From: a virus
Strand: one strand, 5' to 3'
DNA length: 36,494 nucleotides
IMG/VR virus record: IMGVR_UViG_3300025093_000059
Span: 1-36,494 of that record
In this document: one piece after another, positions 28,707 to 36,494 of the stretch
How the letters are laid out: every line of letters begins with the position of its first letter
How positions within the stretch are numbered: the stretch's first letter is position 1
The notes under the pieces: model-generated
What the model saw: the letters and a program-made list of their open reading frames with translations, nothing else
What the model was told of the DNA's origin: nothing
Database searches by the model: none
Position numbers and translations under genes: made by a program

Positions 28707-29164
28707 TCAAAAAACCTCACATACATATAATGATCTTTCCCGTCCGGGCCATATCTCTTCATCGTTGACTCGCAGTGAAAACCAAGTGCTTCAATCCAGC
28801 GAAGTGCTGGAAAAAAGTCAGCCTGGACATTTGCCTGGACCCGCCACATCCCCTTGCCAACAGCAATCTTCAGGAAAGTGTCTTGTACATTTTTATGAAT
28901 CCAGAGGCGGTGCTTTTTATAGTTCTTACCCATTACTACCCAGGCATGACCTACGCCTTCCCAAATAGGAAGTATTCCAGCACAACCTATGATTTCATTT
29001 TCCGTAAATCCTGTAAACGCAGTGCCTTTGTTGCCCTCTTTCATGGCTGCGTCTAAACCTTTATCCACCAGCTTGAAAGTATCCTCTTCCCTACTACGCA
29101 TGAGGATGGCATCCATATGCCAAGGTTCAAACTTTTGGAACCACCTAGAACAACTCTCCGACAT
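28703..29164 (-). CDS. T7 gp13-like protein with GNAT fold
   Basis: 153 residues resembling the T7 gp13 family (acetyltransferase-like). Seen here are FTGFTENEIIGCAGILPIWE (50-69), a strand HAWVVMG, the helix-strand VQANVQADFFPALRWIEALG (112-131) and FHCESTMKRYGPDG near the end. In GNAT enzymes the C-terminal G-F pair packs on CoA, but the acetyl-CoA loop is not clear, so activity is doubtful. T7 gp13 is needed for virion assembly. It overlaps the tail tubular B gene by 20 nt. Confidence 0.82.
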   Translation of the reverse strand: MSESCSRWFQKFEPWHMDAILMRSREEDTFKLVDKGLDAAMKEGNKGTAFTGFTENEIIGCAGILPIWEGVGHAWVVMGKNYKKHRLWIHKNVQDTFLKIAVGKGMWRVQANVQADFFPALRWIEALGFHCESTMKRYGPDGKDHYMYVRFFE

Positions 29165-31520
29165 TCAGGTCGCCAATAATAGCCACTATATGCATATCAA
29201 GTGGCTGTTCTTGTTTAACCTCAATATAACCATCACGATCATATCCAAGGTTCATCACTTTTTTATCTCCGGTAAACAAGTCAGGAGATTTACCCATTTC
29301 ATCAGAACTCTTTCTGAATGGTAGCTGGTCACCATTAATCTTAATCCCCAGTGTAGATACCAAACGAACCAATACCTGGTTCCACCGTTTCTTCTTACCC
29401 TGCGTTGTTCCTAGCGGACTACCAAACTCTGGCCGTGACGGCTTCACAGTGGTGACATAGCTTAATCCGACATATGCTTCAGACACTGCCTTGCTGACAG
29501 TCACTGATCCACCCGATACAGTTTTATTAGGAAAGACCGCACCATTTCCAACGATCTGTACCGATTCACCTTCCAGGTGTTCAAGGTTGGATAATGTAGT
29601 CACACCAACCCTTACTTCCCCGCTAGAGTCATAAGCTGAATAACCCGTGCCATCAATATTTGAGTCGTCCGTTTGATTGGTTAATTCAAATGTGTTGGCA
29701 GTCTTATTAGCAACCTTATAGCGATTGCCATTCAATTCAGTCATGCCCTTGACCAGCTTAATGTCAACCAAGTCACCGTCTGAAAAACCATGTGCGGTTG
29801 CAGTAACCACGACAGGATCAGCTTGAGTCGCCCCAGAAATAGTTACCGGGTTATCCAGAGTCAGTCCAGAATCAACAAATATTTCAGGGTTGAGATACTC
29901 AATAAATCTTTTGGTAATGCCATTGACCCTGCGTTTTACAGATACCCATAGCTCATCTTTCAACGCATCAGCAGAAGGAATTACAGCTACTGATTCAACG
30001 ACTGGCAATTCTCCGCCTACAGGATGCTTATGCCATGCAACCACTTCCTGGTCCCGCAAATAAGTACAAGCAATCAAATCCCCGTCTGACGTTACGGCCC
30101 ATACCAGGGTATCTTCTTCCTGCTGATACGCCATGTCCGTGATTCCAGACTCTGTAAGATTTTCAGCCAGAATAGTAATGTCAGGAGCCAGGTAACCATC
30201 TACGTCAAAGTTGAAAACCAACTCTCTTATTTTTCTTCCAGCCCGTTGGTTGAACAACAACAGGTTGCCAACATTTAATGGGTTTACCTTATTGCTGCCA
30301 AAACTTGCTTGCCGAATCGCCTTAATATTGCTTGGCGTAATATTGTCGTCCTGCCCACCGGAGATAGTAAATTCACCGCCCAATGTGCCACACAACATAT
30401 CTGTTGATTCTGCCAACCACTGGATAGCGTTAACCTCGTTTGCCACCAAGGTAAATTCCACAGACTCATCATCCAGGGCAGTACCCTGATCCATATTTTC
30501 AAATGCTGCTACCTTGCTGCCCCAGATTTTTTGTGGGTCGTCATTAGACCCGCCCCAATAGAGTCGTTGGTTGAAAAAGGTAACGGCCCCCGGATTTTGA
30601 TTACTACCGTCAGAACCAGTACCAGCACTACCAGCACAAAAAGTAGAAGGGAAAGTGGTCCCGGTGAAACTGATTGACGAGAGCGTCCACGATGTGTGCG
30701 ATGTCCTTGTGAGTTTCCTTGGGGCATATGATTTATGGGCTATATATAAAGTATCTGCTGATTGAACAAATTGCAGATCAAATAAATCTGCGGTTGTATA
30801 AGTTGTCGTAATTTCTACAGGAACTCCACCACTGGTAATCTGTGCGTTGTTCCGATACACCCTGATATATAAATTGCCAAACTCTAAAATGTACGGCTGA
30901 GTTACGCTAAACTCAAATGGAACCAGTCGGACCTTTGCGTCTTGAGTTCCCGCCTGGAATGTCACAGTATCTAATGTATGTGTGGCATTCGTAGTATGTT
31001 TAAAACCTATAAAGGTGGATGTCGTAGTTGCGGTTAATTCAATAGTGTGAGTACCTGTACCAAAACTAGTACTCGCAAATATTTGTTCTCCACCTGTTGC
31101 AGTGCCGACCTGAACATTGATTGCCCCTACGCCAATCGTAAATGCGAATACATATCTCTGCCCAGCTACTGTCGTAATACTTTGCTCTGCCCATCCATAG
31201 TTACTGGCATCAACCGAAGTGATGTCCATCAGGTTGGTATTATGGGCAATGCTGCCTGTGCCAACCGACTTGTCAGTCCATCCAGAAATATCAGATGTAA
31301 ATGTTCCGTTGGTGACCAACTCTGATGCATCCCCCAACGCCTTCACATCTGCAACAAAATTCAAACCCCCTCTACGCTTAATGCCACCATGAGGTAACAC
31401 TATTCCGTTTTCCAGAACATTGAGTGAGTCTTTGTATTTTGCAAAATCTACACGCCCTTCTAACCGTGGAGTAATAACCCCGGTAGTAAAAGCAGAATAG
31501 ATTGAATTACTTTTGGACAT
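29145..31520 (-). CDS. Tail tubular protein B (T7 gp12-like nozzle)
   Basis: 791 residues. The N-terminus matches the nozzle family: YSAFTTGVITPRLEGRVDFA (8-27), ENGIVLPHGGIKRRGGLNFV (37-56). The body is beta-rich with beta-propeller-like parts (FFNQRLYWGGS, WLAESTDMLCGTL, WAVTSDGDL, WHKHPVGG). The C-terminal third contains a beta domain (residues about 555-660) that may be an inserted carbohydrate-binding module. Usual gp12 is close to 800 residues, so this is full length. Together with gp11 it forms the tail tube end. Confidence 0.9.
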   Translation of the reverse strand: MSKSNSIYSAFTTGVITPRLEGRVDFAKYKDSLNVLENGIVLPHGGIKRRGGLNFVADVKALGDASELVTNGTFTSDISGWTDKSVGTGSIAHNTNLMDITSVDASNYGWAEQSITTVAGQRYVFAFTIGVGAINVQVGTATGGEQIFASTSFGTGTHTIELTATTTSTFIGFKHTTNATHTLDTVTFQAGTQDAKVRLVPFEFSVTQPYILEFGNLYIRVYRNNAQITSGGVPVEITTTYTTADLFDLQFVQSADTLYIAHKSYAPRKLTRTSHTSWTLSSISFTGTTFPSTFCAGSAGTGSDGSNQNPGAVTFFNQRLYWGGSNDDPQKIWGSKVAAFENMDQGTALDDESVEFTLVANEVNAIQWLAESTDMLCGTLGGEFTISGGQDDNITPSNIKAIRQASFGSNKVNPLNVGNLLLFNQRAGRKIRELVFNFDVDGYLAPDITILAENLTESGITDMAYQQEEDTLVWAVTSDGDLIACTYLRDQEVVAWHKHPVGGELPVVESVAVIPSADALKDELWVSVKRRVNGITKRFIEYLNPEIFVDSGLTLDNPVTISGATQADPVVVTATAHGFSDGDLVDIKLVKGMTELNGNRYKVANKTANTFELTNQTDDSNIDGTGYSAYDSSGEVRVGVTTLSNLEHLEGESVQIVGNGAVFPNKTVSGGSVTVSKAVSEAYVGLSYVTTVKPSRPEFGSPLGTTQGKKKRWNQVLVRLVSTLGIKINGDQLPFRKSSDEMGKSPDLFTGDKKVMNLGYDRDGYIEVKQEQPLDMHIVAIIGDLNVGELF

Positions 31521-32096
31521 CTACACAACATCTCCCAGTCGTGCGTCAACTAATTTTTGGACATCTAAATCGCCAAGGTTGCTTTCCTGACTATCAATAG
31601 TTCGTGCTTCCCGTATCTTCCTATCGTAAAGAGTCCAAAACTTTTCAGAAGCTGTATTGCTTCCGGTAATAGGGAACGCTAGTTCCGCAGCAAGCTTTGC
31701 GGTATAAGCTCCAATAAATAGCGAATCAAATTCATTAGGGTCTGTGACACGCTTTAAATAAAGTAAATTCACCGCAGAGGTGTCACATAAAATCTTTCTT
31801 CCCTCAACCACATAGTCAATCCGAACATCGCCCGAAAAAACATCAACAACTCTCAAACAATCACTGGGCTGTTGAAACTGGTATCCCCACCGGAATGCTG
31901 GGGTAGCTGCCAAGGATGCAAGAACTTGTCGCTCCATTGCAAAGTTCCAAAGAGCAGCACGGATGACTTCATCACGCACTTCTTCGTAAATTCCGTTGAC
32001 TAGCCTCGCCCGTTCCGTATCATCGGTCAGAGAAGTGATTGCATCATCACCCAGGAGCCTTAATGCATTTGATCCAATTTCAACAAATGAGGACAT
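31521..32096 (-). CDS. Tail tubular protein A (T7 gp11-like adaptor)
   Basis: 191 residues. Typical features are IGSNALRLLGDDAI (7-20), DDTERARLVNGIYEEVRDEV (25-44), RAALWNFAMERQVLA (46-60) and FQQPSDCLRVVDV (74-86), all shared by gp11-type adaptors that join portal and nozzle. Full length. It ends directly next to the tubular B start. Its ribosome-site region lies in the second copy of an 18-nt repeat (32099-32116). Confidence 0.9.
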   Translation of the reverse strand: MSSFVEIGSNALRLLGDDAITSLTDDTERARLVNGIYEEVRDEVIRAALWNFAMERQVLASLAATPAFRWGYQFQQPSDCLRVVDVFSGDVRIDYVVEGRKILCDTSAVNLLYLKRVTDPNEFDSLFIGAYTAKLAAELAFPITGSNTASEKFWTLYDRKIREARTIDSQESNLGDLDVQKLVDARLGDVV

Positions 32097-32098
32097 TG

Positions 32099-32138
32099 AT
32101 TACCACTAGTTATAAAGTGTATTACCACTAGTTATAAA
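32099..32138 (-). repeat. Tandem 18-nt repeat before tail tubular A
   Basis: ATTACCACTAGTTATAAA at 32099-32116 and 32121-32138 (plus strand), 4 nt apart. The right copy covers the end and stop of the gene upstream, the left copy the leader of the next gene. It appears to be a recent small duplication that moved a stop and start region. Confidence 0.7.
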
Positions 32139-32554
32139 AGCTTTTGTAACTGGGTACAAAGCTCATGAATAAATTCGTTTAGAACGCCTGGATATTTCTC
32201 CAAGTGTTCCTTGTATGCTTCAACCATCTGCATCTGCGTTTCCTGCAATATTGGAAACTGTAAACCAACTGCCAACACTCCCACTTCGTTACCCTGCCTC
32301 TCAATCGGCAAACTCAATTCACAACTGGGCAGCTTAAACAATTCGTCCGCATACTCCTTCTTTGGCCTGATCTTAACTTCTGGCCTGTCAAACTGAAGGC
32401 ATATCTTTTCTGGCGAAACCACATACCTTAGAAACCCCTGCGGGTATGAGGCGATTCCGCTCTTAAACTTCTTTCCCAAAATATTTCCGTATTGCCTTGG
32501 CAAATCGTGGGCGAATACGCCCTTCCAATAAAAACAAAAGTCGCTCCACCTCAT
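32132..32554 (-). CDS. Hypothetical protein, 140 aa
   Basis: The start at ATG 32554 overlaps the previous gene by 92 nt. The first 30 residues lie in this overlap, so a later start (a TTG in frame after 32480) is possible. The rest looks folded: IASYPQGFLRYVVSPEKICL, FKLPSCELSLPI and a C-terminal helix (QMVEAYKEHLEKY). It sits between capsid-decoration and tail-adaptor genes, where head completion proteins often lie. Family not recognised. Confidence 0.6.
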   Translation of the reverse strand: MRWSDFCFYWKGVFAHDLPRQYGNILGKKFKSGIASYPQGFLRYVVSPEKICLQFDRPEVKIRPKKEYADELFKLPSCELSLPIERQGNEVGVLAVGLQFPILQETQMQMVEAYKEHLEKYPGVLNEFIHELCTQLQKLL

Positions 32555-32855
32555 TCCACCCAGGCTGGTTATCGCAAAAAATATGGTAATGCTTGCGAAG
32601 CTTTACACCATCCATCCCGAAGAACCTCTTCTGGAACCAGGCCCACTTGGGTCGTTCACGGTGGAAGACGGCATCATTATGTGGCTGAATGTTTGCTATC
32701 GACTCCCAATCCGTATCGCTGGTGTCATACCAGGTCATAAAATGCTCCACAGAATTTTCATCCGACAATTCAATAGTGTGAATTACATCCTTGTCAGTGC
32801 GAAGCGTGTAATCTAAAAATCTGATTTTGTCTGGCTTTATTTTTTCTACAATCAT
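32463..32855 (-). CDS. Hypothetical protein, 130 aa, head-tail region
   Basis: A mixed protein rich in Trp, His and Asp: IRFLDYTLRTDKDVIHTIEL (11-30), FMTWYDTSDTDWESI, PKWAWFQKRFFGMDG. The C-terminus is basic (RPRFAKAIRKYFGKEV). No known domain. It follows the decoration-like gene by 39 nt, and a GGGG-rich leader may give the ribosome site. A role as head completion or virion host-interaction protein is possible only from position. Confidence 0.65.
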   Translation of the reverse strand: MIVEKIKPDKIRFLDYTLRTDKDVIHTIELSDENSVEHFMTWYDTSDTDWESIANIQPHNDAVFHRERPKWAWFQKRFFGMDGVKLRKHYHIFCDNQPGWNEVERLLFLLEGRIRPRFAKAIRKYFGKEV

Positions 32856-32894
32856 AAAAAAGAGGGGGAGCCTGTGTAAGCACTCCCCACTTAC

Positions 32895-33440
32895 TTAGTT
32901 TACTGCGTAAGTCACAACCATAGTCACATCGCCAGCAGCAGCAGTAGCTGGGTTGGCAGACATGGTCAGCCCAATGCGAAGGTCAACATGAGGGTCTTCA
33001 GAAATTCCCGCATCTTCCCACACATGGTTAGCCACAGCATTGACGTTACGAACCTCATACGCCAACTCAACACCAGCAGTGTTGGCAGCCTGTAAAGTCG
33101 TAATAGCCGTTGCATAACAGTCCTCGTCAACAACCGCATTAGCAGCAGTACGAGTGCCACTAATCGTGTAGTCTTGAGGGCCGTTATAGATTCCACAGTT
33201 AGCCGTCAAAGTAGGCGTACAGTTAGAATCCAGGTCGTCATTAAACAGTTGGATGCTCATAATCTTGGCATTAGAGGGAACCTGTGCCAACAAAAGAACA
33301 TCGTTGTCATCTATATCGCCCGTACCAGCAGCGATTGTGTCCATAGCGACACGCACCTTTCCACCCATGCTACCCGCTTCACGAAGAACCTGTGGGTTAG
33401 CATCAATGGCGGTGATTTCAATACCTTTAGCTGTTGCCAT
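32895..33440 (-). CDS. Putative capsid decoration (cement) protein
   Basis: 181 residues starting ATAKGIEITAIDANP. Beta-rich with Ala, Asn, Thr, and a regular pattern: GGKVRVAMDTIA (27-38), DNDVLLLAQVPSNAKIMSIQ (44-63), then LTANCGIYNGPQDY and VDLRIGLTMSA near the end. The position directly after the major capsid gene and the soluble beta character suit the capsid cement proteins seen in BPP-1-like phages. Assignment by context and character. Confidence 0.6.
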   Translation of the reverse strand: MATAKGIEITAIDANPQVLREAGSMGGKVRVAMDTIAAGTGDIDDNDVLLLAQVPSNAKIMSIQLFNDDLDSNCTPTLTANCGIYNGPQDYTISGTRTAANAVVDEDCYATAITTLQAANTAGVELAYEVRNVNAVANHVWEDAGISEDPHVDLRIGLTMSANPATAAAGDVTMVVTYAVN

Positions 33441-33481
33441 TGTTAATACTCCTTAAAGTAAAATTAAACATTCAATCGTGA

Positions 33482-34357
33482 TTAAGCAGACTCGTCACAG
33501 TCAATCTGGACAACTTTCTCGTCTTCGATTCGTGTCGCACCCATAGAGGCTTCCACAAATACTTGAGTAGAGTAGTTTTTATCTGCTCTTTCGCTGATGC
33601 GAATGTTGGGAGTACCGTTCATAGCAAGACCAAGACCACTCTTCGCCCAAGCAATACAAGAGCGGATGTTAGAAGCAACATCCAGGCGAGTAGTGATGAT
33701 CCACTTAAAGCCCATAAAAGTATCAATGTCACCAGACATCAACAGTCGCACAGAGTTGTAATCTGCGGATGTAATGGTGGTGTCATTCAACAAGGCTTCC
33801 AACTGATCTGGCCCGATTGCAAAGAACATTTCCTCTTCATCAGGATCAACATCGTTGTCCAAGAGAATCTTCTTGGCTTCGATAATTTTTGCCAGGGTCA
33901 AATCAGCAGAACCGTTAGCAATCTGCTGTCCAGCAGGAAGAGCAACGGTAGAAGATGCATCGGCTGAATCAATGCTGAAAGCATTACCCAAAGCAGCGTC
34001 AATGATAATGTCGTCCTTCTGACGATTTAAAGCCCATAAGAGTTGTTTCATAGTTGGGCTTTGTGGGTCCTTCGCCATCTTGACACGATCAGGATTGTCG
34101 ATCAGGTCAACGGCACGATAGGTGTTGAACGTAACTCGCCTACGAGAAAATGGAACCTCTGTGAGAGGCGTATCTTCATGGCGAGAAACCGCTTGAACCA
34201 TATTAACCGTATCCATCCGATCAAAATGGAAGTTTTTGGCATCTGAAACTTGTTCAACACGAACTCGACTTCCAAACTTACTATCCTTTTGAGAAGCAAG
34301 ATGTATAAAGTTGTCGCTGAACTGTTGCTCAAACGCCCTATTAATCTGGTTAGACAT
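33482..34357 (-). CDS. Major capsid protein (Phage_capsid_2 type)
   Basis: 291 residues, HK97-fold family Phage_capsid_2 as in BPP-1-like phages. Seen here are FEQQFSDNFIHLASQKDSKF (9-28), VEQVSDAKNFHFDRM (35-49), a P-domain-like HEDTPLTEVPFSRRRVTF, then VDLIDNPDRVKMAKDPQSP and DDIIIDAALGNAF. The C-terminus has NGTPNIRISERADKNYSTQV. It forms the head lattice. It is shorter than T7 gp10, consistent with a different capsid lineage joined to a T7-like tail. Confidence 0.9.
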   Translation of the reverse strand: MSNQINRAFEQQFSDNFIHLASQKDSKFGSRVRVEQVSDAKNFHFDRMDTVNMVQAVSRHEDTPLTEVPFSRRRVTFNTYRAVDLIDNPDRVKMAKDPQSPTMKQLLWALNRQKDDIIIDAALGNAFSIDSADASSTVALPAGQQIANGSADLTLAKIIEAKKILLDNDVDPDEEEMFFAIGPDQLEALLNDTTITSADYNSVRLLMSGDIDTFMGFKWIITTRLDVASNIRSCIAWAKSGLGLAMNGTPNIRISERADKNYSTQVFVEASMGATRIEDEKVVQIDCDESA

Positions 34358-34488
34358 TTGGTAACTCTCCTAATTAATGTTAAAAGTTCTAACTTTCGGA
34401 GAGTTGCCCAATGTGTTGGACTCTCCTGGCATTGCTTGTTGCCTGACCCAGAGCGGGTTGCCAGGACTAAGAAGGACTTGCAATTTTC

Positions 34489-34725
34489 CTATGCGGGTTG
34501 CTTATCCTTATGGATCGAAGGCAAAGACTTTAAAACTCGCTTCTTTGTCTTCTTTTTTTCCACCTTAATTTCCGGTGGTTGAATTGCCTTCTTTGGGTTC
34601 GTTGTGTAAAAGTAACAATTAAGTAACTTACTTGCGTCAACACTAGCTTTGTATTCACGGCAAGTAGATGTCTCCTTTACAAACTGAACACACTCAAGGC
34701 ACGAAACTTCTTTATGTAAAGGCAT
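34489..34725 (-). CDS. Small Cys-containing protein, 78 aa
   Basis: The ATG overlaps the stop of the scaffold gene (TAATG), so it is coupled to it. The N-terminal half has four Cys (VSCLECVQF, STCREY, LNCYFYT), a possible zinc or iron-sulfur site; the C-terminal half is a Lys-rich tail (VEKKKTKKRVLKSLP). It lies between scaffold and capsid genes with a 131-nt gap to the capsid. No family recognised. Confidence 0.65.
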   Translation of the reverse strand: MPLHKEVSCLECVQFVKETSTCREYKASVDASKLLNCYFYTTNPKKAIQPPEIKVEKKKTKKRVLKSLPSIHKDKQPA

Positions 34726-35582
34726 TATTCACTCCCGTGAATAGTGTTATTCCAACGCTCAATCATCTTCGCCACTTCTTTATGGCGTGGATGTTTTTCG
34801 TTAAAATATGCCTGATAATCTTCGCTTGAAGGGTCTGCGTAAAACGCATCCTTCGCTTTTTGTGCAGATTCGGGATCGGTAAACGCATTAACTTTTGGAT
34901 CGCCAAGATGCTTGCCTTCTCCAAAATCCTTTGCTATCCGGTCCATGAACTTTGCAATTCTTGGATCGTTGCCAAGCCCCTGGTCAAAGAATGCCTTGTC
35001 CTCTTCAGTGGCGTACTTGTCAACCAGTCGTTGCACACCCGCCAGCTTTTCATCGTACTGACGGCCCCAATCAGCCCGTAACTCAATTTCAGCTTTCTGG
35101 ATATTGTTCTGCTTTTCTACATCATTCTGAACGTAGACATCTTTTGTCTTGCTATTCCACCAGTTGTAAAACTCTGTTACCTGGTTATTGTTCAGACCCT
35201 TCTGATGTGCAAACTGCAAGAACTCTTTTTCAAATTCCGTGTCATACTGCATACCCTCTGGAAGTTCAGCCTTTTCGTACTGGTAATCTTCCGGGGTTTC
35301 AGGTCTGCCAAGCTTGGAGTAAAACTTATTCCAATCCTCTTCGGAAGCGTCATCGCCTGGAATCCTGACCGAACCTTCAAAATACTTTTCCGTTTCTACA
35401 TAGCTCTTGGCTAAACCAGAAACATCCTTGAACTTTTCAAGGGTCTTGACACCCTTTAGTTCATCTGGCAAATCATCACGCCAAGTCTTCTCTACTTCAG
35501 GTGCTGCTGTTGCTTCTGTAGTTTCACTAGATACTTCTGATTCTTCGACTGCCCCTTCGGGGGTTATAGCCTCTTCGGTCAT
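34725..35582 (-). CDS. Capsid scaffolding protein
   Basis: 285 residues, acidic and helical. The first 30 residues are a low-complexity acidic head (PEGAVEESEVSSETTEATAA). Then come WRDDLPDELKGVKTLEKFKD (33-52), a motif of podovirus scaffolds, SYVETEKYFEGSVRIPGDDA and LGRPETPEDYQYE. The C-terminal helices end in a basic/acidic segment. Its place before the capsid gene and its length match T7 gp9-like scaffolds, which shape the procapsid and then leave. Confidence 0.85.
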   Translation of the reverse strand: MTEEAITPEGAVEESEVSSETTEATAAPEVEKTWRDDLPDELKGVKTLEKFKDVSGLAKSYVETEKYFEGSVRIPGDDASEEDWNKFYSKLGRPETPEDYQYEKAELPEGMQYDTEFEKEFLQFAHQKGLNNNQVTEFYNWWNSKTKDVYVQNDVEKQNNIQKAEIELRADWGRQYDEKLAGVQRLVDKYATEEDKAFFDQGLGNDPRIAKFMDRIAKDFGEGKHLGDPKVNAFTDPESAQKAKDAFYADPSSEDYQAYFNEKHPRHKEVAKMIERWNNTIHGSE

Positions 35583-35585
35583 AAA

Positions 35586-35834
35586 CTACTTTCCTTTGTT
35601 TTCCCAGCTTTCTACGTTCTGCTTAATCTGCAAAAATACCGCACGACATCCTTCGTTATATGCGGTTGCATGAGAATCGCCTGGAACAAAGCTGGTGGTG
35701 TTGTTATATTGACTTTCCAGAAAGTCATAAACAATCACCCCGTTGCCACTTCTAAATGTTTCCCAAAACGCCCTGGCTAGTTTGTCCTTAGTTTGGACTG
35801 AACTGCTGGACGAGTTGTTGCTTTTCTTCGTCAC
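35586..35834 (-). CDS. Bbp19-like small phage protein
   Basis: 82 residues resembling Bbp19 of Bordetella phage BPP-1 and relatives: LARAFWETFRSGNGVIVYDF (19-38), SFVPGDSHATAYNEGCRAVF (48-67), then QIKQNV. The F-x-P-G-D and A-x-N-E-G-x-R motifs are conserved in that family, which sits just after the portal gene. Function unknown. The first 15 residues are Ser/Asn-rich and overlap the portal gene end by 47 nt. Confidence 0.75.
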   Translation of the reverse strand: MTKKSNNSSSSSVQTKDKLARAFWETFRSGNGVIVYDFLESQYNNTTSFVPGDSHATAYNEGCRAVFLQIKQNVESWENKGK

Positions 35835-36494
35835 TTAAATTTGCTGCACTTTCCTGTAATTGCTGCATAGCCGGGGCTGCTTTACCAGCCGACTCTGCCA
35901 TTAATGCCAACTGTTGCTGGCCTTCCATCTGTTGTTGTTTTTTCTGTACAGCTTGAATTGCCTGGTTAGTGGCCTCACTGCTTTGAACCGCAGCTTTAGG
36001 CACTCCCATAATTGGAGCCACCAGACGTGCTGCCGAAACAAGATCAGGAACCTTCGCCACATTCGGATCAATCTGCGACCACTGCATCATCAAGTTGATC
36101 CAGTTATTCAGCGACTGCACCTCAACCATCTTCTGGCTTCTTGCCAATTGACCAGTATATTCAATCTCAATAGAAGAGATTCCTTCCAGGACCGCTGGGG
36201 GTTCAGGCAAAGCCTTCGCTCTGAACATGATACCCACTACCCTTTCCAGCATCGGCCCCAGCACTTCAGATTCAAATCTCGCAATAGTCGGACCTAAAAG
36301 CCGTTCCATCTCATTTCTGCGAGTTGCAATCTCTTCAGCCGTCATCCCCTTATTATTAGGAAGACTCAACTGGTCCGTAAGATAAACATCACGAATTGCC
36401 TGACGCAGTTCATTTGCTTTCAAAGAAGACAGGTCCAGCCTTAACTCTGACGGCAATAACCTGACATCATTCGGGTTCCTACTATATATAATAG
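35788..36494 (-). CDS. Portal (head-tail connector) protein, C-terminal part, cut by right edge
   Basis: The frame stays open to the window edge, so the N-terminal part lies outside; the first visible residues read IIYSRNPNDVRLLPSE. The fragment matches the C-terminal part of T7 gp8-type connectors: NELRQAIRDVYLTDQLSLP, MTAEEIATRRNEMERLLGP, VEVQSLNNWINLM and VPDLVSAARLVAPIMGVP. The end is Gln/Ala rich (KKQQQMEGQQQLALMAES). It forms the ring through which DNA passes and binds the gp11-like adaptor. Confidence 0.88.
   Translation of the reverse strand, partial: IIYSRNPNDVRLLPSELRLDLSSLKANELRQAIRDVYLTDQLSLPNNKGMTAEEIATRRNEMERLLGPTIARFESEVLGPMLERVVGIMFRAKALPEPPAVLEGISSIEIEYTGQLARSQKMVEVQSLNNWINLMMQWSQIDPNVAKVPDLVSAARLVAPIMGVPKAAVQSSEATNQAIQAVQKKQQQMEGQQQLALMAESAGKAAPAMQQLQESAANLSDEEKQQLVQQFSPN

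Noticed and set aside
1-36494. CRISPR array, insertion sequence or rRNA
   Set aside because: No regularly spaced repeat series, no transposase gene with terminal repeats and no rRNA-like sequence were seen on either strand.
1-36494. The frequent word TTGGCGA/TCGCCAA as an uptake or packaging signal
   Set aside because: Its copies are mostly inside coding frames (Gly-Asp/Glu and Ala codons), in both directions and without regular spacing; codon use explains it well enough.

Overview
The window is most of the genome of a temperate tailed phage with a podovirus (T7-supergroup) virion, either a prophage or a free phage contig. No flanking bacterial gene is visible. The structural block resembles T7 in order and content: portal, scaffold, capsid, tail tubular proteins A and B, then gp13-, gp14-, gp15- and gp16-like internal proteins and a fibre with a T7 gp17-type head. 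The capsid and the small protein after the portal instead resemble the Bordetella phage BPP-1 lineage (Phage_capsid_2, Bbp19-like). A tyrosine integrase, an excisionase-like protein, a tRNA-derived att candidate and a Cro/CI-type repressor point to lysogeny. No phage RNA polymerase or DNA polymerase gene lies in the window. Promoters are sigma70-like, so host RNA polymerase is probably used. The host cannot be named; a Gram-negative bacterium is likely from the virion type and the tRNA-Glu segment.

Layout. (1) 1-1457, leftward: a holin-like fragment at the edge, two small proteins, an M15 endolysin, a zinc-ribbon protein and a small hypothetical, served by a consensus promoter at 1509-1537. 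(2) 1476-4989, rightward: A+T-rich small genes (zinc ribbons, a probable DNA-binding protein, a conserved Cys-rich phage protein, a ribbon-helix-helix protein, a 25-residue membrane peptide) with several strong sigma70 promoters, tandem hairpins and repeats. It looks like an early host-interaction region. (3) 5000-10867, leftward: two nuclease-like proteins, small proteins, a strongly structured 480-nt non-coding block, a T7 gp4-like primase-helicase, a Phg_2220_C replication protein, a DUF5664 protein, and a cytosine-5 methyltransferase locus in which two reading frames both carry family motifs. (4) 10868-11086: putative attP, a 26-nt tRNA-Glu-like core flanked by pairs of the nonamer TTGTGTTGT. 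(5) 11087-14609, leftward: one tightly coupled operon (int, xis-like, zinc protein, SSB, YqaJ/lambda-type exonuclease, a 29-residue membrane peptide, a 79-residue protein) from a promoter whose spacer holds a palindromic operator. The divergent repressor gene follows. (6) 15097-36494, leftward: two small membrane/coiled-coil proteins, a large structural protein, three fibre-like genes each followed by a small paralogous protein, the T7-like fibre, internal virion proteins, tail tube, capsid, scaffold and a cut portal gene.

How it fits together. The repressor probably silences the leftward recombination/integration operon, and a similar promoter at 2931 suggests it may also silence part of the rightward early region. 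Exonuclease plus SSB form a recombination module. Primase-helicase and the Phg_2220_C protein form a replication module that must borrow a host DNA polymerase or one outside the window. The most unusual features are the dual-frame methyltransferase locus, the structured RNA-like block at 6506-6985 with two copies of a covarying stem, the two adjacent hairpins at 1922-1970 that resemble HK022 put antitermination sites, and the three fibre plus small-protein cassettes.
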